From Clostridiaceae bacterium (GTDB taxonomy: Bacteria > Bacillota > Clostridia > Lachnospirales > Lachnospiraceae): 48,592 bases of DNA. Location: assembly GCA_009911065.1 (NCBI GenBank), contig QXWR01000040.1, positions 1-48,592 of the forward strand, in the 5' to 3' direction. Shown piece after piece: positions 16,715-23,748 of this stretch (within the stretch, counting starts at the first letter, position 1; each line of letters begins with the position of its first letter). A model generated the notes under the pieces. That model saw only the letters and a list, made by a program, of their open reading frames with translations. It had not been told where the DNA came from and did no database searches. A program made the translations under genes and the position numbers.

Positions 16715-18109
16715 ATGATACTAGCGGAAGATCTAAGACAAGCCGTATTGCTGGCTGCATTGCAAGGAAAGCTGACCAAGCAGCTTGATACGGATGGTAA
16801 TGTGGATGAAATGTTGGTAAAAATGCAGGAAGAAAAAGAGAAGCTTGTTGCAGATAAAAAAATTAAAAAGGAAAAACCATTGCCAGAAATTCAGGATGAA
16901 GAAATACCATTTGATATTCCAGATAATTGGAGATGGGTGAGATTAGGAGATGTAGTAAAAACGATTTCTGCTGGTGGAGATAAGCCAAAAAATTTTTCAA
17001 AAGAGAAAACAAAATTGTTTTCTATACCTGTTATTGCAAATGGCGAAACTAATGATGGAATTTTAGGGTATACAGATGAAGCAACTATAAAAGAGAAAAG
17101 CTTGACTGTTTCAGGACGTGGTACAATAGGATTTTCACTTATTAGAACAGAACCATACGTTCCAATTGTCAGGTTGCTGGTAATTACATCATTACAACAG
17201 ACGAATTTGTATTATATACAATGTGTTTTAAAATCTTTAGTAGAAATGGGGATCGGTACAGCTGTAAAGCAATTAACCGTTCCGATGATTCAGCCTAAAG
17301 TTATTCCTCTTCCTCCAATCGAAGAGCAGCAGAGAATTGTTGATAAAATTAATGAGATTATGCCAAAGATTGATGAATATGAGAAAATTGAAAACGATTT
17401 AGAAAGGTTAAAGAAAGAATTTTCGATAAATATGAAAGAGGCACTGCTGCAAGCGGCCATGCAGGGAAAATTGACAGAGCAGTTGGAGAGTGACAGTAGT
17501 GTGGATGAGTTTATTAGCAGAGAAAAAATAAACATATTAATTGAAGATAATTACCCTTATTTTATTCCTAATAATTGGAGATTTGTCCAATTGGGGAATC
17601 TAACCTCTATTCCAATAAAGCGAGGAAAGTCACCTAAATATGTTAGCAAGAGTGGTGTTCTAGTGTTTGCACAAAAATGTAATCAAAAAAACGGAAGTAT
17701 TGCCATACATGACGCAAAGTATTTAGATGAAACTATAAAACATAAATATGAACAAGATAACTATTTGCAAGGGAATGATATAGTGATTAATTCTACTGGT
17801 GGCGGTACTCTCGGAAGAATTGGTTATATATTGGAAGAACTGATACAAAACTCTTTACCTATAGTTCCTGATTCTCATGTTACAACAATAAGAACTAAAA
17901 ATGATGTTTTGCCAAGATATATTTATTTCTTTTTAAAATTCAATCAGCCTTATTTAGAAAAGATGGGAGTTGGTTCAACAAATCAGACAGAGTTAAGACC
18001 AGATACGATAAAAGAGTTGTTGGTGCCGCTTCCCCCAATAGAGGAACAGCATAGAATTGTAGAAAGATTGGAAGTCTTGCTGACATTATGTGAGGATTTG
18101 AAAGAATAG
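16715..18109 (+). CDS. hsdS: Type I specificity subunit HsdS
   Basis: 464 residues with two target recognition domains (about 70-200 and 290-445), each with the conserved NWR-x2-RLG/QLG entry and the LPPIEEQ-RIV exit followed by a helical spacer. The protein has internal symmetry: AALQGKLTKQL near the N-terminus recurs as AAMQGKLTEQL near residue 250, and LPPIEEQ occurs at both domain ends. These repeats allow domain exchange by recombination in other systems, but there is no second hsdS or neighbouring invertase here. HsdS determines the DNA sequence methylated and restricted by the complex. Confidence 0.95.
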   Translation: MILAEDLRQAVLLAALQGKLTKQLDTDGNVDEMLVKMQEEKEKLVADKKIKKEKPLPEIQDEEIPFDIPDNWRWVRLGDVVKTISAGGDKPKNFSKEKTKLFSIPVIANGETNDGILGYTDEATIKEKSLTVSGRGTIGFSLIRTEPYVPIVRLLVITSLQQTNLYYIQCVLKSLVEMGIGTAVKQLTVPMIQPKVIPLPPIEEQQRIVDKINEIMPKIDEYEKIENDLERLKKEFSINMKEALLQAAMQGKLTEQLESDSSVDEFISREKINILIEDNYPYFIPNNWRFVQLGNLTSIPIKRGKSPKYVSKSGVLVFAQKCNQKNGSIAIHDAKYLDETIKHKYEQDNYLQGNDIVINSTGGGTLGRIGYILEELIQNSLPIVPDSHVTTIRTKNDVLPRYIYFFLKFNQPYLEKMGVGSTNQTELRPDTIKELLVPLPPIEEQHRIVERLEVLLTLCEDLKE

Positions 18110-18237
18110 TAAATCGTTATTTTGAAGTTATATATAGCACCATGGATTACCCAATTCATGGTATGTACGATGCAAAAGTAATATATGGAAAATCTGTGAA
18201 ACATAGCAAGAATAATGAAAGAACAGCAACCTCCTTG

Positions 18238-18246
18238 TGTTACAAT
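18238..18246 (+). promoter_or_regulatory. Possible extended -10 promoter for the AraC-GNAT/MATE operon
   Basis: TGTTACAAT fits the extended -10 form (TG-n-TACAAT) about 40 nt before the preferred start codon; no clear -35 is seen. The region 18110-18286 also has a small CCATG/CATGG inverted repeat near 18142-18163. Confidence 0.3.
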
Positions 18247-18286
18247 GACAAACAGTGTGGAAAAAAACAGGAGAGGAGGGAGCAAA

Positions 18287-19174
18287 ATGCAACGTCGGAC
18301 CGTACATATTGTTTCACAGGCCATCCGTTATATCGAAGAACATCTGCATGAAAAGATCGATTTAGACATGGTGGCATTGGCACTGCATTATTCCAAGTAC
18401 CATCTGCACCGGATTTTTACAAAGGCAGTGGGTTTGACGATCCACGACTACGCAAAAAGGCGGCAGCTTACAGAGGCAGCAAAACTTCTTGTGTTTTCCG
18501 AAAAACCAATTATAGAGCTTGCCCTTATGAGCGGATATGAAAGTCAGCAGGCATTTACAGATATTTTTAAAGGGATGTACAAAACTTCTCCTGGGGAATT
18601 TCGGGAAATGGAAAATTTCTACCCATTACAGCTTGAAATCCATTTGAAGGAGGAGCATGTAAAAATGGATTTGACAAAAGACAGTATAAGATTTGCCACA
18701 TTGGCAGATGTAGATGACTGGATGGAATTGGTAAGCCTTACGATAGACGGTTATCCATGTCTGAATAAAGCGGATTATATCGCAAACCTGCATCAATATA
18801 TTGTAGATAAAAAGGCTTTGATTTTGAGAGATGACAACCGGACCGTCGGCGTGATGGGATTTTCGCAAGAAACAGGGAGTATAGACTTTTTGGCGGTCCA
18901 TCCCCAGTATCGGCATCTTGGAATTACAAAGCTATTCCTTGATAAGCTGGCAGACGAACTGCTTTGGGGGAAAGAGATTACGTTGACGACATACCGTGCT
19001 GGAGATAAAGCAGATACAGGCTGGCGGGAAGAATACCGCCGTCTTGGATTTACAGAACGGGAACTGCTTGTGGAATATGGATATCCGACACAGCGTTTTG
19101 TGCTTCTCCTAGAGGAAAAGGAGGATACAAAAAATGACGGAAACACAGAAAAATCCATTAGCAAAGAATTTTGA
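18287..19174 (+). CDS. AraC-type regulator fused to GNAT acetyltransferase
   Basis: 295 residues from ATG 18287, chosen because GAGGAGGG lies 7 nt upstream. Residues about 1-108 are an AraC DNA-binding domain with two helix-turn-helix motifs (LDMVALALHYSKYHLHRIF and the ELALMSGYESQQAFTDIFK region). Residues about 130-275 form a GNAT acetyltransferase (IRFATLADVDDWMELV at its start, SIDFLAVHPQYRHLGITKLF containing the acetyl-CoA loop). The acetyltransferase may act as ligand sensor or enzyme on the same substrate exported by the MATE pump. The gene overlaps the MATE gene by 41 nt, so both are one unit. Confidence 0.88.
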   Translation: MQRRTVHIVSQAIRYIEEHLHEKIDLDMVALALHYSKYHLHRIFTKAVGLTIHDYAKRRQLTEAAKLLVFSEKPIIELALMSGYESQQAFTDIFKGMYKTSPGEFREMENFYPLQLEIHLKEEHVKMDLTKDSIRFATLADVDDWMELVSLTIDGYPCLNKADYIANLHQYIVDKKALILRDDNRTVGVMGFSQETGSIDFLAVHPQYRHLGITKLFLDKLADELLWGKEITLTTYRAGDKADTGWREEYRRLGFTERELLVEYGYPTQRFVLLLEEKEDTKNDGNTEKSISKEF

Positions 19175-20474
19175 CGCCATATCTCTTCTTAAATTTGCAT
19201 TCCCAAGTATAGTGATGATGTTGTTTATGGGATTATACACCATTGTAGATACGATTTTCGTGGCGCGGTTTGTAGATACGAACGCCTTGTCGTCCATCAA
19301 TATCGTTTGCCCTGTCATCAATTTGACAGTGGGTATGGGGACGATGCTTGCTACAGGCGGCAGCGCGGTCGTTGCCAAGAAAATGGGGAATGGAAAGGCA
19401 GAGGAAGCCCGAAGTAATTTCACATTGATTGTTCTGACAGGAGCAGTTATCGGTTTGCTGATTACTGTGACAGGACTTCTTTTTTTGGATGAAATTATTT
19501 GGGGATTGGGGGCAAGTCAAGTTCTGTTTCCATATTGCAGAGATTATCTGACCATACAGCTCGTTTTTGTTATTGGGAATATGATGCAGGTATTATATCA
19601 GAATTTGTTTGTTACGGCGGGGAAACCTACATTAGGCTTAGTGCTTGCTGTTTTGGCAGGGATTGCCAATATTGTTTTTGATTATGTTTTTATCGTTTTT
19701 TTTCAAATGGGTGTAGGAGGAGCTGCCATTGGGACGGGGATTGGATATATGATACCAACCATTATCGGTACAATATTTTTTCTGACGAAAAAAAGTGAGC
19801 TGCACTTTTGCAAGCCGAAAATGGATCTATTTGTTTTGCTGAAAAGTTGTTTCAATGGTGTGTCGGAAATGGTAAGCCAGTGTTCCACTGCGGTGACGAC
19901 ATTTCTGTTTAATATAACGATGATGAATCTGCTGGGCGAAGACGGTGTAGCGGCAATTACAGTACTCATCTATTCACAGTTCCTTTTAACAACGCTTTAT
20001 ATTGGCTTTTCTATGGGAACAGCTCCTGTCGTAAGCTATCACTATGGGAGTAAAGATGTAAAACAGCTAAAAAAGATAGTTCGTATTTGTTTTCGCTTTA
20101 TAGCGGGGATTTCCATATTGGTATTTTTGTTTTCTCTGTTGGGCGGGAAAACCATTGCCAAAATTTTTGCGGAGAATAACAGGAATGTTTTTGAGATTAC
20201 AAAGAATGGATTTATTATTTTTTCATTCAGTTTTCTGTTCTCTGGATGTAATATTTTTTCATCTGCTCTATTTACCGCATTGTCCAATGGGAAAGTATCT
20301 GCAGCCATATCGTTTCTTAGGACATTTGGATTTATTATGGCATTCCTTTTGGTATTGCCGAGATTTTTAGAGGTGACAGGCGTATGGCTTGCTGTCCCGC
20401 TTGCAGAGTTTTTTACACTAATATTGACGATTTATCTGATATTCAGAAATCAGAAACTATATCATTATTTTTAA
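19134..20474 (+). CDS. MATE family efflux transporter
   Basis: 446 residues with twelve predicted membrane helices, typical length for the MATE family. The N-terminal half begins ISLLKFAFPSIVMMLFMGLY with IVDTIFVARFVD, the usual TM1 region; the two halves are related. AAAGGAGG precedes the ATG inside the end of the regulator gene. MATE proteins expel cationic drugs or metabolites in exchange for Na+ or H+. Control by the upstream AraC-GNAT protein is likely from the overlap; the substrate is unknown. Confidence 0.94.
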   Translation: MTETQKNPLAKNFDAISLLKFAFPSIVMMLFMGLYTIVDTIFVARFVDTNALSSINIVCPVINLTVGMGTMLATGGSAVVAKKMGNGKAEEARSNFTLIVLTGAVIGLLITVTGLLFLDEIIWGLGASQVLFPYCRDYLTIQLVFVIGNMMQVLYQNLFVTAGKPTLGLVLAVLAGIANIVFDYVFIVFFQMGVGGAAIGTGIGYMIPTIIGTIFFLTKKSELHFCKPKMDLFVLLKSCFNGVSEMVSQCSTAVTTFLFNITMMNLLGEDGVAAITVLIYSQFLLTTLYIGFSMGTAPVVSYHYGSKDVKQLKKIVRICFRFIAGISILVFLFSLLGGKTIAKIFAENNRNVFEITKNGFIIFSFSFLFSGCNIFSSALFTALSNGKVSAAISFLRTFGFIMAFLLVLPRFLEVTGVWLAVPLAEFFTLILTIYLIFRNQKLYHYF

Positions 20475-20841
20475 AAGAAAGGCAGGCAGGAAATTTTGAC
20501 AATTCCATTTTTTGGTTGCCTTAATCCGATACATATGATAAAATATATTTAGAGAATTTAGGAACAGAAAAGGTGTACCACTCGGCGTTGCGCCAACAGC
20601 GTCGGGCAAGGTTGGTAGGTACGTACCACGCAATACAAACCTAATCTTACCATACACAATCCGAATCCCAATGTACTTTTTACAAAAGTGCAATGTTTTC
20701 GTGTAAAGTTAAAAGATTAAGTGGAATCCTCGAAGAATGGTTATGAGGTGTTGGTGTGGATGCATGCCAGCGCCTTGTTTTTAATTTCTTCAGTAAAATG
20801 GCAGAAGCAAGAACGCAAAGAGTCTGCAGAAAGAGGATCAC
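20475..20841. other. Intergenic stretch with hairpins and a palindrome
   Basis: No gene. Just after the MATE stop, AAGGCA and TGCCTT enclose a smaller GGAAATT/AATTCC arm (20479-20523), a plausible terminator without a long U-run. Positions 20570-20640 are GC-richer than the surroundings and contain the perfect palindrome GGTACGTACC (20616-20625), which looks like a dispersed repeat. The rest is A/T-rich and should hold the promoter of the secreted protein gene. Confidence 0.4.
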
Positions 20842-21639
20842 ATGAAAAAGCAATTAAAAAGAATGCTGTTTTTAACAACAGTAGCAACCATGACGATGGT
20901 TCCAATGATGGTAGCAAATGCAGGAGAGTGGAAGCAGGATGCGGGGGGGGGGTGGAAGGTAGAGAACCCGGATGGTTCCAACTTGGTAAATGAATGGTAT
21001 CAGGACACAGACGGTTCCTGGTATTATATGGGAGCAGACGGATATATGATGACCAACACCACAACCCCGGATGGTTATTTTGTTGGTGAAGATGGGGTTT
21101 GGAGAGAAACGGAGAATACAGCAGCAGAAAGTCTGCCAGCACAACAGACAGCGGTTCCTAAAAATGAGGAGTCTGTCAAGGCAGTAGTTGAGGCATATAA
21201 AAATAAATTTCAATACTACAGTAAGTATAGCTGTAGGCTTGTCAATACAGGCAATCCAGATATTCCGGTTTGTGTCATCACCTCTAACCATAAATCTTAC
21301 TATGCTCACCAATATCGTGATGGAGTGATTGACAGCGGCTGTTACCTTACAGGAAGTGATGTTTACTATGCAGATGGTGGTAATGCATTTTGCGAATATA
21401 AAAGAAAAGAAGATAGTGACTACGAAAGCAGAATATTTTGGGGATTTGAAGAGGATGGTTCTTATAAAGTGATTGGTATGTCATGGAAAGAGAACAACGT
21501 ATATTCCGTAAAAACCAAAGTTTCGTCAAAAGAAGCTTATGATCAGTATAATAACAGTTTTGGTCCCCTGATCAAACTGGATGAGGGAAATACATTCCCG
21601 GATTTAGATGCTGCTTATGCGGATTATATGGCTCATTAA
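20842..21639 (+). CDS. Secreted protein with cell-wall-binding-like repeats
   Basis: 265 residues. A signal peptide (MKKQLKRMLFL start, cleavage probably after VANA near residue 27) precedes two or three choline-binding-type repeats rich in Trp, Tyr and Gly (about 28-90: GEWKQDAGGGWKVENPDG, NEWYQDTDGSWYYMG, DGYMMTN), which attach proteins to the cell envelope. The remainder (about 115-265) is a polar domain of unknown function. AGAGG precedes the ATG. A 10-G tract lies just after the signal peptide, in frame in this assembly; loss or gain of one G would end the protein shortly after. Confidence 0.8.
   Translation: MKKQLKRMLFLTTVATMTMVPMMVANAGEWKQDAGGGWKVENPDGSNLVNEWYQDTDGSWYYMGADGYMMTNTTTPDGYFVGEDGVWRETENTAAESLPAQQTAVPKNEESVKAVVEAYKNKFQYYSKYSCRLVNTGNPDIPVCVITSNHKSYYAHQYRDGVIDSGCYLTGSDVYYADGGNAFCEYKRKEDSDYESRIFWGFEEDGSYKVIGMSWKENNVYSVKTKVSSKEAYDQYNNSFGPLIKLDEGNTFPDLDAAYADYMAH
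20943..20952 (+). repeat. Poly-G tract (10 G) inside the secreted protein gene
   Basis: Ten G encode the GGG of DAGGGW at about residues 35-37, directly after the signal peptide. This is a classical position for an on/off phase-variation switch. Confidence 0.85.
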
Positions 21640-21693
21640 TGAATGGGTATCAATTTCTAAAATAGGTAATACCAAATAAATGATTTCTTCTAG

Positions 21694-21722
21694 TTGCAAA
21701 TGAAACAGATTTGTGATATGCT
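21694..21722 (+). promoter_or_regulatory. Promoter of the ABC-F attenuator transcript
   Basis: TTGCAA (21694-21699) and TATGCT (21717-21722) are separated by 17 nt, each matching the sigma-A consensus at four of six bases. Transcription would start near 21729, just before the leader ORF ribosome binding site. Confidence 0.5.
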
Positions 21723-21739
21723 AATGGACAGATAAAATG

Positions 21740-21877
21740 AGAGAGGTGAAAAGATGAGAAAATAATCTACTTTTGAGACATGAAGCTTTTTGTAACCGTT
21801 AAAGCGTCTGAGACAGATGTGATACGGTTGTTCATGTTGCCAAAAGTAGGTTATGATTCTCATACCCTCTCTTTTTT
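21740..21877 (+). promoter_or_regulatory. Transcription attenuator leader of the ABC-F gene
   Basis: The leader folds into one long hairpin with successive arms: AGAGAGG (21740-21746) with CCTCTCT (21866-21872), ATGAGA (21754-21759) with TCTCAT (21858-21863), CTACTTTTG (21767-21775) with CAAAAGTAG (21841-21849), CATGAA (21779-21784) with TTCATG (21831-21836), and AACCG (21794-21798) with CGGTT (21825-21829). A T-run (21872-21877) follows directly, so the structure is a terminator. The 5' base of the stem contains the ribosome binding site and start of a three-codon ORF. A stalled ribosome there would block the stem and allow readthrough. In addition ATGATTCTC (21853-21861) is exactly complementary to GAGAATCAT (21924-21932), offering a competing fold. 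Confidence 0.75.
21754..21765 (+). CDS. Three-codon leader ORF (MRK)
   Basis: ATG AGA AAA TAA with AGAGAGG 7 nt upstream, embedded in the ascending arm of the attenuator. Short upstream ORFs that sense ribosome stalling are known ahead of ABC-F antibiotic resistance genes in Firmicutes. Expression of this one is inferred from the ribosome binding site and position. Confidence 0.55.
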   Translation: MRK

Positions 21878-21983
21878 GATGCCGTAAATGCAAATGAGTC
21901 TGGTATTTCACCCGGTCAAAAAAGAGAATCATGTAGATAATACCATTTTTGGCAGCAAGGGATTTTGGATGGGAGGAATGTAT

Positions 21984-23570
21984 ATGGCACAGATTCATGT
22001 TGCGAATCTTACATTTTGCTATGAAGGCAGTTTTGACCCTGTTTTTGAGAATGTGTCTTTTTCTGTGGATACAGATTGGAAGCTGGGATTTATTGGGCGG
22101 AACGGAAAGGGCAAGACCACTTTTTTAAATCTTTTGCTTGGAAAATATTCATATAGTGGTTCAATTTCAACCCCAGCTTTGTTTGATTATTTTCCATATT
22201 CTATATCAGAACAGCAGATGAACCGGTGTGCGTCTGATTTTATAGATGAGCTGAAACCTGGATGTGAGGAATGGAGGATTATATGCGAACTTGCCAAACT
22301 GGATGTTTCGGCAGAATTGTTATACCGTCCTTTTAAAACTTTAAGCCATGGAGAGAGAACGAAAGTGCTGCTGGCAGTTTTGTTTGCCGGAGAAAATGAT
22401 TTCCTGCTGATTGACGAGCCAACCAACCACTTAGACCAAGGGTCCAGAGAAACAATAAAAAGATATTTAAAAGAAAAAAAGGGATTTATTTTAGTGTCCC
22501 ATGACAGGGACTTGCTGGATGCCTGCATTGACCATGTTCTGGTGTTAAACCGACAATCAATTGAAGTCCAGAGCGGAAATTTTTCCAGTTGGTGGGAAAA
22601 TAAAAACCGTAGAGATCATTTTGCAAAAATGGAAAATGAAAAACATCTCAAGGAAATTGCTTCCTTAAAAAAAGCAGCAGACCAAAGTGGCCATTGGGCG
22701 CAGAAAAATGAAAACACCAAAATTGGTTATGATCCGATTAAAGAACCGGATCGTCCTACAAGAGCGTACATTGGCGGAAAGACAAAGAAGATGCAGAAAC
22801 GGGTAAAACAGTATGAACAACGGATGGAGCGGGAGATACAGGCAAAGGAGGGGCTGCTTGTGGATCTTGAGACGCCGGTTTCTTTGAAACTGAATCCTTT
22901 GTCTTATCACAAGGAACGTCTTCTTTATGGCAGAGACTTAAACATTGGATATGAAGGAAGGAACGAGCTGGTCTTAAAGAATTTTTCCTTTGAGCTGCAA
23001 CGGGGAGAAAGAGTGTTTCTTCACGGGAAAAATGGCTGCGGCAAGTCAACCTGGATTAAGACAATTCTGGAAATGAATCGTAAGAATTTAAAGAAAGACC
23101 AGGATGGTTGGAACTCTTTTTATTATGAAGGGGAAGAGTCTGACAAATGCCATAAGAATAAGGCAGAAATGGTAATATCCGGAGAACTGCAGGTTGGTTC
23201 CGGCTTGACGATTTCTTATATTAATCAGGATACCGATTTTCTCAAGGGAAGAATCGGGGAATTTTGCGAAAAACAAGAATTGGAGGAAAGCTTATTTTGT
23301 GCATTGCTCCGTCAACTGGATATGGAAAGGGTGCAGTTTTCCAAGAATATGGAGGAATTTTCTGAGGGACAGAAGAAAAAGGTGCTGATTGCCGCAAGTT
23401 TGATGACACCAGCTCATTTGTATATTTGGGACGAGCCGTTAAACTATATTGATGTGTTTTCACGGATGCAGATTGAAGAACTTTTACTTGCCTTTCAACC
23501 TACCATGCTTTTGGTGGACCATGATATTCGGTTTCAGGAGAAGATTGGAACCCGCGTGGTTGTATTTTAA
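21984..23570 (+). CDS. ABC-F ribosomal protection protein, Lsa-like
   Basis: 528 residues from ATG 21984, chosen because GGGAGG lies 7 nt upstream; an in-frame extension to 21888 has no ribosome binding site. There are two ATPase domains and no membrane segments. The first has Walker A GRNGKGKT (about 38), signature LSHGE (about 119) and LLIDEPTNHLD (about 140). The second has HGKNGCGKST (about 347), signature FSEGQ and Walker B with IWDEPLNYID (about 478). The linker between them (about 195-330) is long and charged and would reach the ribosomal peptidyl transferase centre. The overall pattern, including DWKLGFIGRNGKGKTT, is closest to Lsa-type proteins that protect against lincosamides, streptogramin A and pleuromutilins. 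The leader attenuator supports drug-induced expression. Resistance spectrum is inferred. Confidence 0.88.
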   Translation: MAQIHVANLTFCYEGSFDPVFENVSFSVDTDWKLGFIGRNGKGKTTFLNLLLGKYSYSGSISTPALFDYFPYSISEQQMNRCASDFIDELKPGCEEWRIICELAKLDVSAELLYRPFKTLSHGERTKVLLAVLFAGENDFLLIDEPTNHLDQGSRETIKRYLKEKKGFILVSHDRDLLDACIDHVLVLNRQSIEVQSGNFSSWWENKNRRDHFAKMENEKHLKEIASLKKAADQSGHWAQKNENTKIGYDPIKEPDRPTRAYIGGKTKKMQKRVKQYEQRMEREIQAKEGLLVDLETPVSLKLNPLSYHKERLLYGRDLNIGYEGRNELVLKNFSFELQRGERVFLHGKNGCGKSTWIKTILEMNRKNLKKDQDGWNSFYYEGEESDKCHKNKAEMVISGELQVGSGLTISYINQDTDFLKGRIGEFCEKQELEESLFCALLRQLDMERVQFSKNMEEFSEGQKKKVLIAASLMTPAHLYIWDEPLNYIDVFSRMQIEELLLAFQPTMLLVDHDIRFQEKIGTRVVVF

Positions 23571-23748
23571 TAAATTTCCAGAATTTGGTATACGAAACAG
23601 GCGGACCGTGCTATACTCAAACGTATATAGATCTGCCAGAAGATTGGAAGCCATCCTGTAAAAATAGGAACCTGTTGGAAAATCATTTGGCTCATGGGGA
23701 TGTAACAAATTTTAGACAATGAATAAAATACAGGGGAGGAATTGTAAG

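Noticed and set aside
16715..18109. Invertible type I specificity locus
   Set aside because: The hsdS gene has internal repeats, but there is no second hsdS copy, inverted partner or adjacent recombinase gene in the window.
20496..20501. TTGACA as a -35 box for the secreted protein gene
   Set aside because: No -10 box occurs 16-18 nt downstream (the hexamer there is about CCTTAA), and the site lies inside the hairpin after the MATE gene.
21888..21983. Upstream in-frame extension of the ABC-F protein
   Set aside because: No ribosome binding site at 21888 and it overlaps the alternative pairing of the attenuator; ATG 21984 has GGGAGG at ideal spacing and gives the usual family N-terminus.
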